64,000 nucleotides of DNA from Orychophragmus violaceus (Eukaryota; Streptophyta; Magnoliopsida; Brassicales; Brassicaceae), in the NCBI GenBank assembly GCA_030180135.1, contig CM058230.1:28294067-28358066 (forward strand), given 5' to 3'. Made by a program: the position numbers and the translations under genes. Shown piece after piece: positions 22,642 through 32,433 of the stretch; the first letter of the stretch is position 1, and the number at the start of each line of letters is the position of its first letter. The notes beneath the pieces are model-generated. The model worked only from the letters and a program-made list of their open reading frames with translations, was not told the DNA's origin and made no database searches.

Positions 22642-23981
22642 TCTCCCATCAAAGTCAAGCTAACGACTTAAAACAAGCGCTGAGTGGGAGGCAACCCATT
22701 GTAGGTTAGTTTTCTTTTATTTTGAGTCTTTGTCCTTGAGTCTTTTGATTTTTCTGGTTCTTGTATGTTAGGGCCGTAGGACAGGTCTGCAGATATCAGT
22801 GTCGGTCGACATCACCATTGATGTCGGTTGACACCAAACTCGAAACACGGATGGAAATTGACCACGCTCGATTACGAGTAAATCGATGTTGGCCAAAGTC
22901 TAATGTCGCCTGACGTAGTCTGTGTGTCGGTCGACATCGACTGCAATAACAGGTAATATTTCTGTTTCCCAAGTTCTCGGTTACTTATACCTATTTCTCC
23001 CGATCTCATACTACGATTGCACTGGGGACAGTGCAATCTAAGTGTGGGGGAGGTGGCTACTGACATTGTGTTTTGTTTTCTTAGAGTCATTCCCTTGTTT
23101 TCAGTTGTTTTCAAAATTGTTTTATTGAGTCAAAATGTGTATGAAACTATGATTTTTCGAGGAAATTTTTCGCTGGAACAGGAACTAAGTAACCATTGGA
23201 CAGACTTGCAGTAATTCTATGACTATTAGAAAACCCCAAACGGATCAACTTACCAAGGACACTCATATCTAACCAGGTATTCAGAGGATCCATCACTAAC
23301 TTCACCTCTAAACTTGACTTGATTTCTTACTTAGGGGCTTGAGATCTCTGGATCGGATTCCTCTGATGTACTTGACACAGCCTGTGATCCTGTTTGAGTA
23401 TGGTTCCTGATTTTCCCCTCCCTTGAAAGTAAAACAAAAAAAAAAGAGATTAAAACCGAGGATAAGCTAATATCTTCGAAGTGGTCACAGGAGTGGCAGA
23501 GACCTTTATTGCCTTCTGTGTATCCATGGAAAGATCCAAAGTTACACCCCGAATAAAAATGAAAGAGCACTGATAGAACAAATAAAATGATACCCAGTGG
23601 GGAAAATCAGTTGCTAAGGGAGAAATCGAAAAGAAAAGAACTAGAAACCGACAGTTTGGTGTTCAGTACTGACTGAGTTGAGTCCATGTGTTCTCTGATC
23701 AAAACTCCCTCTGTAAGACCGCACCTAATTGTATACAGAGGTTAGTGTGGTGAACTTGAATATCCTAACTTGATTGTGGAGTTTACTTGGGACAGTTGCT
23801 AAGTGTGGGGGGAAGTATATTGTGGTCTTGACATCTGCAGGAAAGTTTTCAGTAGTTTACTAAGAGAATGTGAATGCGAAAGTTCCTAGGACGAAATGAT
23901 TTTCTAAGTTTTCAAACCTCTTTCTTATACTTTAGCTCTTTTACTTGCTTGAGGGCAAGCAAGATCTAAGTGTGGGGGAGT
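22642..23981 (+). other. 3' non-coding region and polypurine tract of element B
   Basis: No coding frame is credible. It contains the family landmark GCGCTGAGTGGGAGGCAACCCA near 22678, paired GTCGGTCGACAT motifs near 22800-22835, the CACTGGGGACAGTGCAATCTAAGTGTGGGGGAG stretch near 23018, and the terminal purine tract AAGTGTGGGGGAGT before the LTR. Confidence 0.75.
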
Positions 23982-25159
23982 TGATATATCATGGTTTTCT
24001 AGGTTTTAAACCATGAAATAGTTGTGTATATTGAGTCTTTAACCTGGTTTTTCGAGTCTATTGAGTCTTCTACAGGTAGTCTTGCATTTGGAGAAAAGAG
24101 TGGGATTATAGGACGTTTCTGGAAATTTGTGCAACGAGCTAAAGTTGGTGTCTCAGCCACGACTGGATGTCGACCGACACTGACTTTGGTGTCGGTCGAC
24201 ACTAAGCGCGAGAGAAGCTATACGCCGAGTTGAGACAAGTTTTGAAGAATTGCAAAAAGACCCCAAAGTTTCTCCTATTTCTAATCTAGCCCCAAAACGA
24301 TTTTAGGAGTTTTAATTAGGTTTTTCAGACTCATTATTCAGGGGATCTTATTCTTACTTTGTTCTTGCTTTTGGAGATTGAGAGATTTTGCTAAGGGGCT
24401 GATTCTTGCTACTTGTAACCTTTGAGAGAAGGATTTCGAACCACTTTATCTTATCTATTCAGTCTTTTGGTTTTCTATTCATGATGTGTTGTTTATCTGA
24501 TAATATGTCTGAGTAGTAACCTAGTTAGATTTAGGAATTCTCATAAGGGTTTTATGCATGTTTAGATAACTGGTTTATTAGGATTCACAATATGTTCGTT
24601 CATCACCTAAGTTGCGCTTAATACTGAATTCTAGACTGATCACCTTGGGTTTAGATCTGAGATAATTAACTTAGCACGAGAGTGTGAGTTATAATATGAA
24701 TAAACTTAGTGTAAGCAATTTGACTAGATACAAAGAGATTTGGTTTAGGAGAATTGTGAACCGATAGAACATGTTCTTAATGCTTGTTTAGAACTCTAGG
24801 ATTACAAAGAGATTTGGATCCCTAGGTTGCTAGATATAGAAAAAATCTCAGCGAGAGTTGGATTGTTTAGCATTGTGTTTCTAGTTCTTGAACATGTGTT
24901 TAATCTGAATCCGGTTAGTTAAGTATCTGACATTGCACAATTCCCGAGAACTTCCTAAGTCTGACGTCTTTCTCCTATTGAAAACACTTCCTCGTTTACT
25001 TGCTTTCATTTACTATTTTCTTCTGATTGATATAGCTTAACTTGAGAACATACAATCTATCGTGTGAGTCGTGAGTCCTTGTGGATTCGATACCCCTAAG
25101 TACTAAATTCGCATCACTGTGCACTTGCAGTAGAATAGGGATAAAACTTTGACCTATCA
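23982..25159 (+). repeat. 3' LTR of element B
   Basis: A 1178-bp LTR from TGATATATCATGG to CCTATCA, followed by TTTAT. It holds a 13-bp inverted pair (TGTCGACCGACAC, 8-nt spacer, GTGTCGGTCGACA) at about 24167-24200. Confidence 0.92.
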
Positions 25160-25284
25160 TTTATTAAGGAGAGTGTGAGTGTGGTGCTCCGACGACGAAA
25201 TGAGTTTCTATGTTTTCAAACTTCTTTTTCAGATTTTGGTTTTATATTTACTTGAGGGCAAGCAAACGCTAAGTCTGGGGGAGT
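25160..25284 (+). mobile_element. Athila-like element C, internal segment 3
   Basis: The end of the interior of element C after insertion B (TAAGGAGAGTGTGAGTGTGG..., GACGACGAAATGA, CTTGAGGGCAAGC), with a decayed polypurine tract AAGTCTGGGGGAGT before its LTR. Confidence 0.75.
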
Positions 25285-26350
25285 TGATATATCATGGTTT
25301 TTATGGGTTTTAAGCCATGATATATGTATATAAGCAAGTCATTTTATGTGTCTTTTGAGTTTTTTGAGTCCTTTACAGGTTTTCACACATTTGGAGATAT
25401 TTTGTAGATTTTGGAGCTATATGAGACATTTCGGAGATTGAAGCCGAGATGATCAAAGTCACTGTCAACCCTTGAACTGAGCATCGATCGATGCAGCCCT
25501 TGCATTGGTCGACAAAGGACCCCAATCACAAAACCAAGCCGAATTACAAAGACTTTTGATGATCACAAAGTGGTCTAGAAGTTTTGATATTTATAGAAGT
25601 GACTCAAAACATGTATTAATGTTTGAATTAGGTTTTTAGAGTTTTATCTCAATTATACTTTCATACTTCGAGTTTTTTAGAGAGAGATTGGAGCTTGGGG
25701 CTGATCTGATACTCAATACTACTTTGAGAGAAGATTTCGATATGTCTGAGTGTATCTCTAATTAGTTTTAGGGAATATAGTTAGGGATTTCATGGAATAT
25801 TAGATTAAGTCGTCTTGTTATGATTCATAACTTGATTAGCTCTTCACATGAGTTGTTCTTATGGCTAGTTCTAGATTAATCACCTAAAATCTAGATCACA
25901 GGTTGTTAAGTTGATTTGAAAATGTAATTATAATCTGACAGCACTTTTGGTGAACAAATTAGATAACTGCAAAGAAATTTGGATTAGATAATTATGAATC
26001 AATCAAACTTGAGCTTAATACTAATTTACTTACTCTTTACAAAACGCAAAGGAATTTAGATTTTTAGGTTTTAAACTTGGTAAATTTCGCAACGAAAATT
26101 GGTTTATTTTATCTATGTGATTTTCAAGTACATGTTTTTATTTCGATCATAACTGATAACTGGTCTGTAATATTTGGTTTTTTGAGAAATTATCTAGACA
26201 TGGCATTTTTCCCATCTGATAACAAACCGATTTTATTGTCGAAAGTCTATCGTAATAATATTGAGTGTTAGTTAATTTGACCCATATATACCAATTACAA
26301 TATGTACACTTGCAATATAAATTTAGGAATTTGAAACTTTGAAAATATCA
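25285..26350 (+). repeat. 3' LTR of element C (degenerate)
   Basis: A divergent Athila-like LTR of about 1066 bp: it starts TGATATATCATGG and ends GAAAATATCA. The middle shares only scattered blocks with the B and D LTRs (GATTCATAACTTGATTAG, AGATCAC..., GCAACGAAAATTGG). Its decay fits its place as the oldest layer of the stack. The motif CATCGATCGATG lies near 25484. Confidence 0.7.
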
Positions 26351-26819
26351 ACTGCCACACTAAAATAAGGTTGAAAAAAGTAAACACATTAGTATAACTA
26401 ACTAATGAGTTATGGGTTAGTTAGGTGTGGGGGTTTATAAATATGGAAATGAATCAGGAAGGAATGTTAGTTAGGAAATTAGTTTTCAAAGTTGGACATT
26501 ATACAATATTTCCTGTATTGCCCCTACTCATATAAAATGAACTTTTAACAAAAAGAAAGAAAGAGAATGATGAGGACTCGGCTACCACCATTAATATAGC
26601 TCCAATATTTTCAAGATTAATTAATGAGTAATACTTGGGTTGTTCACCTCCACTTTTTTAACTAATCAAATAATTCCACACAATCTAATATTAAAATAAT
26701 TAAAAATTTATAAATATTTTAAAAATAAATAAATAAAAAACGAAAATAAAAGAAAAAAAAAATATTTTATTTTAGATAAAACTTAAAAAAAATTATTTTA
26801 AAAAATACAAAAACCTAAA
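26351..26819. other. AT-rich intergenic sequence
   Basis: No gene, RNA or complete element recognised. It lies between the end of element C and the telomere-like repeat. Confidence 0.6.
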
Positions 26820-27290
26820 TCTTAATCTCTAAACCCTAAATTCTAAACCCTAAACCCTAAACAATAATTTGAACTTAAAATATTAAAATTAAAACTAAAC
26901 CCTAATCCCTAAACCCAATATGTAAATCTTAAAAAATAAAACCCTAAACCCTAATCCATAAACCCTAAACCCTAACCCAAAGAGCTTAAACCCTAATCCC
27001 TAAACCCTAAACCCAAAGAGATTAAACCCTATATCATAAACCCTAATCCCTAAACCCAATATGTAAATCTTAAAAAATAAAAAACTAAACCCTAATCCCT
27101 AAACCCTAAACCCTAACCCAAAGAGCTTAAACCCTAATCCCTAAACCCTAAACCCAAAGAGATTAAACCCTATACCATAAACCCTAATCCCTAAACCTAA
27201 TATGTAAATCTTAAAAAATAAAAAACTAAACCCTAAACCTTAAACCCTAACCCAAAGAGCTTAAACCCTAAATCCAAAGAAAAATAAAAA
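26820..27290. repeat. Interstitial telomere-like tandem repeat, 141-bp period
   Basis: Dense degenerate CCCTAAA/CCCTAAT units, the plant telomere motif. They are organised in a higher-order unit that also contains ATGTAAATCTTAAAAAATAAAA and CCAAAGAGCTTAAACCC. The marker ATGTAAATC occurs at 26920, 27061 and 27202, giving an exact 141-bp period, about 2.8 copies. Confidence 0.9.
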
Positions 27291-27934
27291 ACTGTGGGTG
27301 AAGAAAAAAAACCAGAAATTTAATTTGTGGGTGAAGAAGAAAATTCAAGCTTTTAATGGAGGAAGGGAAAGTGCAGAGGTGAAAGAGAGGGATAAGAAGC
27401 GCAGAGGTGGAAGAGAAAATGAGAGAGAAGAGTGGTGAAGAAGAAGTGTAGGGCCCATATAAGAGTTAATAAGACATTTTGTTTTATTTTGTCTTGGCCA
27501 AATAGTGCTATTTCCCCCAAAACTAATTTCCCTATTATTGGTTCCTTCTAGGTGCAATTTCTCATGAGTTATCAGGCTGATAATAACAATCAATTTCGTT
27601 GGGTTATAAAAATTTATAAAACAGATTTACTGATTTAGTCAAATATCATCTGCCTTGGAAAATAGGGGGGAAAATCAAAGTAAAGTTAATTCCGTTTTCA
27701 CACTTGATTTTTTTTTAAAGCCAAGATTCAAACTTTTAGCAGCTAAGTCAAAGTAATGGCGTGTTGACTAAACGTTTCCCTAATATTCTAAAAGTAAAAG
27801 AGCTTAAACCCGTTGACCACTTCTAATAGTCCCCTTCGTCGTCGTCTTCACTGGCCACAATCTTTTGAACTTTCTTCTTCCTCTTCCCTTCTTGTTTCAT
27901 CCTCTTCTCTACAATCCAATCGATTGAAAAATCG
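27291..27934 (+). promoter_or_regulatory. Upstream region of the NSL1-like gene
   Basis: No gene. Two W-box cores close to the coding start, TTGACT at 27764-27769 and TTGACC at 27813-27818, are candidate WRKY sites. That would suit a cell-death and defence regulator, but this is inference. A clear TATA box is not evident. The segment 27355-27450 is purine-rich (GAGAGA-type). Confidence 0.4.
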
Positions 27935-30130
27935 ATGGCTTTCAATACCTCCCGCCTCGACGCTCAATCCGCCGCCGAGAAAGCAGTATCCGTGATCGGA
28001 TTAGGTTACGATCTCTCCTCCGATGTTCGTCTCTCCTATTGTAAATCTACACCCGACGGCTCAAGGTTGGTCGAAATTGACCCGACCCGAAACCGAGACC
28101 TTATTTTCCCAGGCGGGATCGTCGTCAATAACGTCTCGAGCTCGATTAAGTGCGATAAAGGCGAACGCACTCGTTTCCGTTCCGACATACTCTCTTTTAA
28201 CCAGGTTTTTATTTCCTTCTTTCACAAGTTTTCATTTCAAGTACCAATCAATAACTTTATTGGTTTTTTTTATTAGATGTCGGAGAAATTCAATCAGGAT
28301 ATGTCTCTGTCGGGGAAGATCCCATCGGGGATGTTCAATAGCATGTTCGAATTAAGAGAAGGTTGGCAAAAAGATGCGAGCGCAGTGAAGACGTTAGCTT
28401 ATGATGGTTGGTTTATTAGCTTGTACACTGTAGCGCTCGTTAGGTCGCAATTAACTCTACGTGATGAAGTCAAGCGTGAGGTCCCTTCTTCTTGGGACTC
28501 TGCTGCACTTGCTGGGTATGTATGAATGACTTAACTGCAGCAATTCTGTAAACGGGTAAGGTTGATTTTTGTTGGTTTGTTTTTTTATAGGTTCATTGAA
28601 AAATATGGTACTCATATTGTTTGTGGAGTGACTATGGGAGGCAAACATGTTATTCACATGAAGCAGCTGCGTAATTCGAATCACGAGCCTGATGAGGTAC
28701 AGAAAGTGTTGAAGCAATTTGCTGACAATAGATTTTCAGTTGAACCTATCTCTCCTGCTGCTGAGAGTCCTAACCAATGGGGGTTGAATGGGCCGTTTGG
28801 TTCCTCGGTTAGTCGTCCTGTTATCTTGCGCTCCAATAAAGAGGTCCGCTTCTTCTCCCCATTAATGCAACGATATCACTTGGATTTGTTTTTGGCTTAT
28901 ACTTTGCATCCCCCAGGATCTGGTGAGCATTTGTATCAGAAGAGGAGGTAATGATATGGGACAAAGTCATGATCGATGGCTCTCAACGATATCACAATCA
29001 CCCAACGCCATATCGATGTGCTTTGTTCCGATAACTTCACTCTTGAGCGGTCTCCCAGGAACAGGATTTCTTAGTCATGCAGTCAACTTATACCTCCGAT
29101 GTGAGCATTGTTGTGTGTTTTTTGCTATTGTATCTTAGCTACTCAACTGTTCGTTCAGGTAACAAGTGTGTATAAAATGTTGTAGATAAGCCACCGATAG
29201 AAGAGTTGCATCAGTTTCTTGAGTTTCAACTTCCACGCCAATGGGCTCCGGTGTACGGAGATCTCCCTCTTGGACTACGCCGCAGAAAACAAAGTTCACC
29301 CTCCCTTCAGTTCTCTTTGATGGGTCCAAAACTATATGTCAACACATCGAATGTAAATGTTTCTTTCGCATTCCTGTAGATAAAATAAACCTTTACTAAA
29401 TTTAAACTTTCAATCTCAAGAAAATTGTTTTTGATAGGTTGATTCGGGTGAGCGACCAGTAACCGGACTACGTTTATTCCTGGAGGGGAAGAAAGGAGAT
29501 CATCTAGCAATCCACTTGCAGCACCTCTCTACATGTCCTCCAAGTCTCCACCTCTCACATGACGACACCTATGAACCCATCGATGAACCACCCCAAAAAG
29601 GATATTATGAAGCTGTGAAATGGGGAATCTTCTCACACGTATGCACCTTCCCGGTTCAGTACAACGGAGCACGGTCTAATGACGCAGCCTCTATTGTAAC
29701 CAAAGCCTGGTTAGAAGTCAAAGGAATCGGGATGAGGAAAGTTCTTTTTCTGAGACTCGGTTTCTCACTCGTTGATTCTGCTGTTACACGTAGATCTGGC
29801 TGGGATAATCTCTCATCCAACTCACGCAAATCTGGTGTTTTCTCGATGATTAGTACAAGACTAAGCGCGGGTTTGAGTACAAACCCGACAACAACGAAGC
29901 CAGTGTCTAAGATCGATATAAACTCGGCGGTTTATCCTAAAGGGCCATCGCCGCCTGTGAAACCCAAGCTGCTGAGTCTTGTTGACATGAAGGAGGTGAT
30001 GAGAGGTCCGGAAGTACCACCTGGATATTGGGTTGTGACTGGGGCCAAGCTTTGTGTTGAAGCAGGCAAGATCTCAATCAAAGCTAAATATTCTCTGCTC
30101 ACTGTCGTCTCCGAAGATTCGCTTGTCTGA
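27935..30130 (+). CDS. NSL1: NSL1-like MACPF domain protein (six exons)
   Basis: Exons by splice sites and protein similarity: 27935-28204, 28277-28515, 28591-28843, 28917-29100, 29186-29352 and 29438-30130. They keep phase throughout and give about 601 residues, stop TGA at 30128-30130. The protein opens AAEKAVSVIGLGYDL, has CDKGERTRFRSDILSFNQMSEKFNQ, and carries the MACPF-type signature EKYGTHIVCGVTMGG near residues 173-187. RRGGNDMGQSHDRWL and YWVVTGAKLCVEAGKISIKAKYSLL are close to what I remember of Arabidopsis NSL1 (about 612 residues). In Arabidopsis, NSL1 loss causes spotted necrotic lesions and salicylate-linked cell death, so it is a negative regulator of cell death. No signal peptide is seen. 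No stop or frameshift breaks the spliced frame, so the gene looks functional. The third intron (28844-28916) is only 73 bp and nearly readable. CAD1 and other plant MACPF paralogues are less similar alternatives. Confidence 0.9.
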
Positions 30131-30779
30131 GAGAAGACAAGTTCGTGCGTCTTGTTGGATTTTTGCAGGTTTCAGTTTGTGATTAGCTTTGAGGTAATCT
30201 TTATCAGGTGTTTTTCGGTTGTGAAAAGATTTATTTATATGTTGATGTAAATGTATCATTGTATATTCATATTGTTGAATTTACTATATATATTAATATA
30301 TGTTTGTGTAGAGAGGAACATATTTTTGATGAAAGACAACAGTTTAGTGGTTTACATTCTAATGATGTAAAGTAAAATAGCAAAAAAACATATTCAACAA
30401 TTCACTTTGGATATTTATAAAGTAAAATAGCAAAAAACATTTGCAGAAACACCTCTTATGGTTTAAGAATCAACACAAGTGGTCTTAGAACTCTTAACAC
30501 ATATCTTCCTGCTTACTGCAATGGTGAGAAGGAGAGTCATCCATCTACAAAACACCAGAAACAAACGATACATGCACTCCATTAGAAACTTTCGTTTAAG
30601 GTTTAAAAACAAAAGGCTAAATCTTATGACCTAAGGGAAGCGACTCGGTTATTATCACTTCTAAGGTTTCATGCTATACACTTCCTAAGATCAGGTTCAC
30701 GAAAACCAAGAATAAAGTTTCATATCAGCACCACCTTGTCTTAGACTGCATGCATCGCTGACCTCTCCCCAGTAATTCA
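30131..30779. other. Space between convergent genes
   Basis: About 650 bp holding the presumed 3' untranslated regions of the NSL1-like gene (TATATTAATATATG-rich near 30280) and of the NFD6-like gene. No further gene is seen. Confidence 0.6.
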
Positions 30780-32083
30780 TCATACATCATCATTGCAATC
30801 TGAGTGAATACAATTGTATCAGTGTGGTTCTTATACTGATGACAAGTCTTCGAATCTCAGAGAAAATATAGCATGTCAATATTTCACGCATATGCAGCCA
30901 TTTGCAGTTTGTTACTATCATATTCACACAGAATCAACCACAAATGACTCATGTTTTCTAGGAAAAGAACTGCCTAAGGTTCCGTTATCTATAACCATGA
31001 TGACAGAGCAAGTAAAACACCTAACTCTAAGACTAGAGTATAAATTGACTCACATAAGTTTTGTTGATAGATCTTCATCTAGTCTCGTCTAGACCTACAA
31101 AGGAAAAAAAAAATGATTTGTTCTCAATGTATGCAAGAAATTGGATACACTGTGTAAAGATATGAAAAAGAGGACTATGTTATCCTCGACTATCTAACTA
31201 TTCGAAAATTCTAGAGAAACATTGGATGCCAAAAAGATGTGTAAAAACTGACTTCTGATCATAAAAACACCAAGATCCTAAGGGAATATACCTAAGAAGG
31301 TTAACACTTCGAGAAATCCAGAGATACGGAAAGCCGTTATAAAGCTAGCAACCCATCAACAGTGCGCACACAAAGATAACTCAAAGAAGGTCCTAGAGAT
31401 GTTTATAATTATCAGAATCCATGAATATAAAGAGCCGCATTTCATAGACAATATAGTTAACGACCAATAACCTTCTCTCTAAAACTATAACAACTCTAAA
31501 CCTAGCCCAAACCAACCATCAGGACCTCGTTTTATCCATCCACGAAAAGTATAATATGGGAGGATTCAAAAGCATATGATGGAAAGTTGGAAGCTGGATC
31601 ATTAGCACTATTATGCAAAAGAAATTCACTAACCACAAAAACATTACCTCGAAAAAGCTAGACAGTACAAACATATCAAACTAGGTATCATCAATGAAAC
31701 ACCCCTATTTCTTTGAAATCGAACAGAGTGTGGTACCTTCAACGATCCAACCACGGCGTGAAGCCGAGAGCATCGAATTGAGCAAAGCGGAAGCAGTGGC
31801 CGTGTGGTAAGGGAGCATCGTATCCACGCAACAGCTCAGTTCTACCGGAGATCTTTCATTTCCAAAAACAAAAATTCGGAATGAGGCAAATCGGCCAAAT
31901 CAGTGTTTCAGAATGGACTAGGAAAATTTACCTGAAAATGCGGTTTGAAAGAGGGCTCTGTTTAGGCATCCGAAACGCAGACCGAGAAGATGCCGGCATA
32001 GGCTTGGGTCCGATCGAGAATCTAGACGCGGCGGCGGATGCTCGGCTTGCGGCGGAGCGGAAGACGGATCTGGCGGCGGACAT
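30780..32083 (-). CDS. NFD6-like small organellar protein (three exons)
   Basis: A split gene too short per exon for simple frame searches. Exon 1 runs from the ATG at 32083 down to 31932 (MSAARSVFRSAASRASAAASRFSIGPKP... MPKQSPLSNRIF). It ends at a donor GTAAAT. Exon 2 is 31852-31737 (SPVELSCCVDTMLPYHTATASALLNSMLSASRRGWIVE). The proposed exon 3 is 30799-30780 (DCNDDV, then stop). The N-terminus is rich in Ala, Ser and Arg without acidic residues, a typical organelle-targeting peptide. The SPVELSCC...LPYHTATASALL block is the hallmark of the plant NUCLEAR FUSION DEFECTIVE 6 family. Arabidopsis NFD6 is needed for polar nuclear fusion in the female gametophyte and is mitochondrial or plastid targeted. 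Total about 95 residues. Exons 1 and 2 are firm; exon 3 is inferred from phase, an acceptor CAG and a remembered family ending. Family members are known to vary at the 3' end by alternative splicing. Confidence 0.75.
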
Positions 32084-32273
32084 TGAGCGTTTACGATCGT
32101 TTGATTAGGCTTTTTCGGTTTCCTTGGAGAGAGTTTTAGGGCTTTTGCGTAGGGTTTTGCGCAAGGGCGGAATCGAGTGTAGCTTCACTTTCAGGAAGCT
32201 TGATGAAACTATTGCTTGTGGATAAGTGACACGCGTCAAATCCCGATTTTTTAAGTGCAATTCCTGAAATTAG

Positions 32274-32334
32274 TACATTACATCATTTTTTGACCCCCAA
32301 AAAAAAAAAAAAAAATACATTACATCATTTTTTG
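32274..32334 (+). mobile_element. Micro-retroposon: 6 bases plus poly(A) between 19-bp duplications
   Basis: A perfect 19-bp direct repeat (TACATTACATCATTTTTTG at 32274-32292 and 32316-32334) flanks only ACCCCC followed by 17 A. This is the footprint of target-primed reverse transcription that aborted after copying little more than the tail. Confidence 0.7.
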
Positions 32335-32433
32335 TTAGTCAACCATTTGTGATATTATTGCAAGAGTTTACAGAGTTACATATGTTACAAGATTTAAAGG
32401 TATAAAGCATGACATTTTATATGATAAGTGGTG

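Larger units (their letters stand above)
15371..25159 (+). mobile_element. Athila-like LTR retrotransposon B (pol-less)
   Basis: A complete plus-strand element. The 5' LTR is 15371-20067, split by block F; the 3' LTR is 23982-25159; the target duplication TTTAT is perfect (15366-15370 and 25160-25164). The primer-binding site matches the tRNA-Asp complement. Its 3.9-kb interior encodes a broken gag N-terminus, a gag C-terminus and an Athila-type aspartic protease domain. No integrase, reverse transcriptase or RNase H is present, and the capsid part of gag is deleted. It is a deletion derivative that needs an autonomous partner. The LTRs show many small differences, so B is older than E. Confidence 0.92.

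Noticed and set aside
26820..27290. True chromosome end or CRISPR-like array
   Set aside because: Units are degenerate and followed by normal genes, so it is interstitial. Spacing and sequence do not fit CRISPR, which is not expected in a plant nuclear genome.
31881..32108. Plus-strand 75-codon frame
   Set aside because: It is the antisense shadow of exon 1 of the NFD6-like gene, whose minus-strand reading has the family signature and splice sites.
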